From assembly GCA_022180725.1 (NCBI GenBank), contig BQMO01000006.1:60092-124091 (forward strand): a stretch of 64,000 nt of DNA, in the 5' to 3' direction. Of this stretch, positions 62,471 through 64,000 are shown piece by piece (position 1 is the stretch's first letter; every line of letters starts with the position of its first letter). Position numbers and translations under genes: made by a program. Below the pieces are notes generated by a model. That model did not search any database. It saw only the letters and a list, made by a program, of their open reading frames with translations, and was not told the DNA's origin. This DNA comes from Phycisphaerae bacterium (GTDB lineage: Bacteria > Planctomycetota > Phycisphaerae > Phycisphaerales > UBA1924).

Positions 62471-63871
62471 TCACTCCATCGCCAGCGACGCCACCGTGAT
62501 GTCGTCGGCGAAGCCCGAGTCCGGGCCGCAGTGACTCCGCACCGACTCGATCAGGTCCTCGACCTCGGCCTCCGGTGAACGAAGCGCACGCAGCGCGGCG
62601 AGGGTCTGGTCCAGGCCGAAGGGTTTGCCGTCGGCGTTGCGTTGTTCGATCAGCCCGTCGCTGAACAGGATGAGCCGCGCCCCCGGCTCGACGCAAATGG
62701 TCGTCGATTCGTACGCGCTCTCGGGGGAGACCCCCAGGGGCGCCCCGCCGAGCATGAACGGGCGCTCGGGCGCGGCCCCGGGACGGCGGAGCAGCCCGTA
62801 GCCGTGGCCCGCGTCGGCGTACCGCATGGTTCGCGCGCGCAGGTCGATGACGGCGGCGAAGAGGGAGACGAAGAGGCTCACCCGGCCGTGCTCCTCGGCG
62901 AGGCGGTCGGAGTAGCGGGCGACAAGCCGCCCGACCTCGTTCAGCGCCGGGGTGGGGTCGCGCTCGCTCCGCATGAGTCGGGAAAGATGCGCCTGCACGT
63001 TGGCCATCACCATGCCCGCGGCGATGCCCTTGCCCACCACGTCGCCCAGCAGCACGCCCACGCGGGCGTCGTCGATCGCGAAGATGTCGAAGAGATCGCC
63101 GGCGACCAGCCGCCCGGGGATCGACGCGACGTGATACGTGAGCGTTAACCCGTCCGCGCACGCGAAACGGCCCGAGGGCGGGGGCATGATGATGCGTTGC
63201 ACCTCGCGGGCGGCGTTGAGTTCGCCCTCGCGCCGGTGCGATTCGCGTTCGACGGCGGCGCGGGCCTGGTTCGACAGCGCCAGCCCCGCGAGGCGCGCGA
63301 CGGCCTGGCAGAAGGCCACGGTTTCGGATGACGCCGGATGGCGTGCCGCGGCCTCTCCGCGTGCGTCGAGGTAGACGAACGCCTCGGGCGCGAGCACTGC
63401 CGCGGGCGCCGAGGCGGCGCCGAACCCCGCGTCGGAACGCGCCTCGGGCAGGCGCTCGACCATGACGGGCGCGCACACCGCCGCCGAGATGTCCAGCATC
63501 GTGATGCTCTGCCCGAGTTCGTGCCCGGTCGTCACCTGCCCGGGGTTGAGGATCACGGTCTGCCCGTGGTTGTCCCTCTCGGCGGCGGCCTGGAGGAGCG
63601 AGCGGCTGAACCGCGCATCCTCGCACCCGTGGGCGGCGAGAATTTCCACGGCATCCTGCCCGGCCACGCGAAGAATCGCGCACCGCGGAAAGCCCGACCC
63701 CTCGACCAGCGCCCGCAGCGCCACCGCCGCGATGTCGTCGGGCGCGCGGGCCGTGGGCATGTCCCCCGCGCACCGCATGAGGATGTTCAGCCGGCGCTGG
63801 GCGGCGGATTCCAGCGATTGGTCGCCCAGGCGCTGCACGAGCGTGCCGGTGTAACGGCGGTCGTCGGTGGT
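62471..63871 (-). CDS. GAF/SpoIIE-type PP2C phosphatase, 5' end missing
   Basis: At least 467 residues; the true start lies outside the window because sequence from 63872 on is adapter. The first ~195 residues contain a GAF-like sensor (SAAQRRLNILMRCAGDMP... SITMLDISAAVCAPVM). The C-terminal ~240 residues form a SpoIIE/RsbU-type PP2C phosphatase (REVQRIIMPP, VAGDLFDIF, GDVVGKGIAAGMVMANVQ, AGHGYGLLR, LFSDGLIEQRN), with the Asp residues of the metal site in GDLFD and GDVVGKG. Such proteins dephosphorylate anti-anti-sigma factors in stress or motility switches. Partners not in the window. The first codons near 63869 may be corrupted by the adapter junction. Confidence 0.85.
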   Translation of the reverse strand, partial: TTDDRRYTGTLVQRLGDQSLESAAQRRLNILMRCAGDMPTARAPDDIAAVALRALVEGSGFPRCAILRVAGQDAVEILAAHGCEDARFSRSLLQAAAERDNHGQTVILNPGQVTTGHELGQSITMLDISAAVCAPVMVERLPEARSDAGFGAASAPAAVLAPEAFVYLDARGEAAARHPASSETVAFCQAVARLAGLALSNQARAAVERESHRREGELNAAREVQRIIMPPPSGRFACADGLTLTYHVASIPGRLVAGDLFDIFAIDDARVGVLLGDVVGKGIAAGMVMANVQAHLSRLMRSERDPTPALNEVGRLVARYSDRLAEEHGRVSLFVSLFAAVIDLRARTMRYADAGHGYGLLRRPGAAPERPFMLGGAPLGVSPESAYESTTICVEPGARLILFSDGLIEQRNADGKPFGLDQTLAALRALRSPEAEVEDLIESVRSHCGPDSGFADDITVASLAME

Positions 63872-63940
63872 AGATCGGAAGAGCGTCGTGTAGGGGAAGA
63901 GTGTAGAGCTCGGTGGTCGCCGTATACATAAAAAAAAAAA
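63872..63940. other. Illumina adapter read-through plus poly(A)
   Basis: AGATCGGAAGAGCGTCGTGT starting at 63872 and the following GAGTGTAGAGCTCGGTGG are the reverse of the TruSeq-type universal adapter with a few substitutions; a run of A (63930-63940) follows. It is a library artefact, not genome sequence. Open frames across it (with the tell-tale SPYTTLFRS-like peptides) are meaningless. Confidence 0.97.
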
Positions 63941-64000
63941 GCAAGACAGACAAACACGAAGGAAGCGGTACGTGCACACACATCACCAGCATGGAACAAG
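63941..64000. other. Unreliable contig end
   Basis: 60 bases after the poly(A) run, different in composition from the genome; probably low-quality or foreign read sequence. No gene should be called here. Confidence 0.8.

Noticed and set aside
63872..63999. N-terminal extension of the phosphatase and short proteins at the end
   Set aside because: They are translations of Illumina adapter sequence.

Overview
The window looks like a large genome contig from a high-GC (roughly 70%) Planctomycetota bacterium, most likely of the Phycisphaerae/Phycisphaerales type. The main clues are secreted proteins ending in a C-terminal domain with two dockerin-type calcium loops, exosortase-type tails of the form PAP-hydrophobic-RRRR, an exosortase and exopolysaccharide locus, and planctomycete-like housekeeping genes. 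This assignment rests on protein character alone, since there is no rRNA in the window. The last ~130 bases are not genomic: an Illumina adapter read-through and a poly(A) run begin at 63872.

Layout. 0.1-5.9 kb: an exosortase-target secreted protein, an MBL-fold hydrolase, a small secreted protein, a GNAT acetyltransferase, dnaA and a small membrane protein. 5.9-10.5 kb: a compact accessory cassette. Four overlapping or tightly spaced leftward genes (HTH protein, ABC-type ATPase, GNAT acyltransferase, phage-type terminase large subunit) face a LexA/CI-like self-cleaving repressor across a promoter region full of palindromes. No capsid, portal or integrase gene is present. This is the best candidate for an undescribed system. 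10.6-14.9 kb: tRNA-Ala(GGC), an O/P-type porin and a PhoB/PhoR-type two-component pair, then five tandem 46-bp hairpin repeats. 15.2-25.6 kb: a lipoprotein, phoH overlapping a 7TM-HD (PgpH-type) phosphodiesterase gene, a tRNA-dihydrouridine synthase, a PIG-L deacetylase, a beta-helix protein and lipoyl synthase. Both the dihydrouridine synthase and lipoyl synthase genes carry in-frame insertions built from the same 8-bp tandem repeat.

25.8-38.7 kb: exopolysaccharide export and exosortase locus (Wza-like lipoprotein, exosortase, EpsI-like partner, 1535-residue TPR protein, Wzc-like chain-length protein whose P-loop lysine is missing, nucleotide-sugar epimerase, WecA/MraY-like transferase). These products would assemble and export an envelope polysaccharide and sort PEP-CTERM-like proteins; two candidate substrates lie at the ends of the window. 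38.7-45.3 kb: ParA, VanZ-like, NhaD-like antiporter, MurJ, entericidin-like lipoprotein, SDR oxidoreductase, orphan DNA methyltransferase. 45.3-57.0 kb: five secreted proteins with the two-loop dockerin tail (repeat-rich propeller-like protein, two proteins of unknown function, SGNH hydrolase, M12-type metalloprotease), interrupted only by dihydrolipoamide dehydrogenase. 57.2-63.9 kb: DEAD-box helicase, trypsin-like PEP-CTERM protein, cytochrome b561-like protein behind a possible Fur-type site, and a 5'-truncated GAF/SpoIIE phosphatase ending at the adapter.

Regulation. Several uncoupled genes show a TANNNT -10-like hexamer only 5-8 nt before the start codon, which suggests leaderless transcripts. 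Many other genes are translationally coupled by 1-4 nt overlaps.
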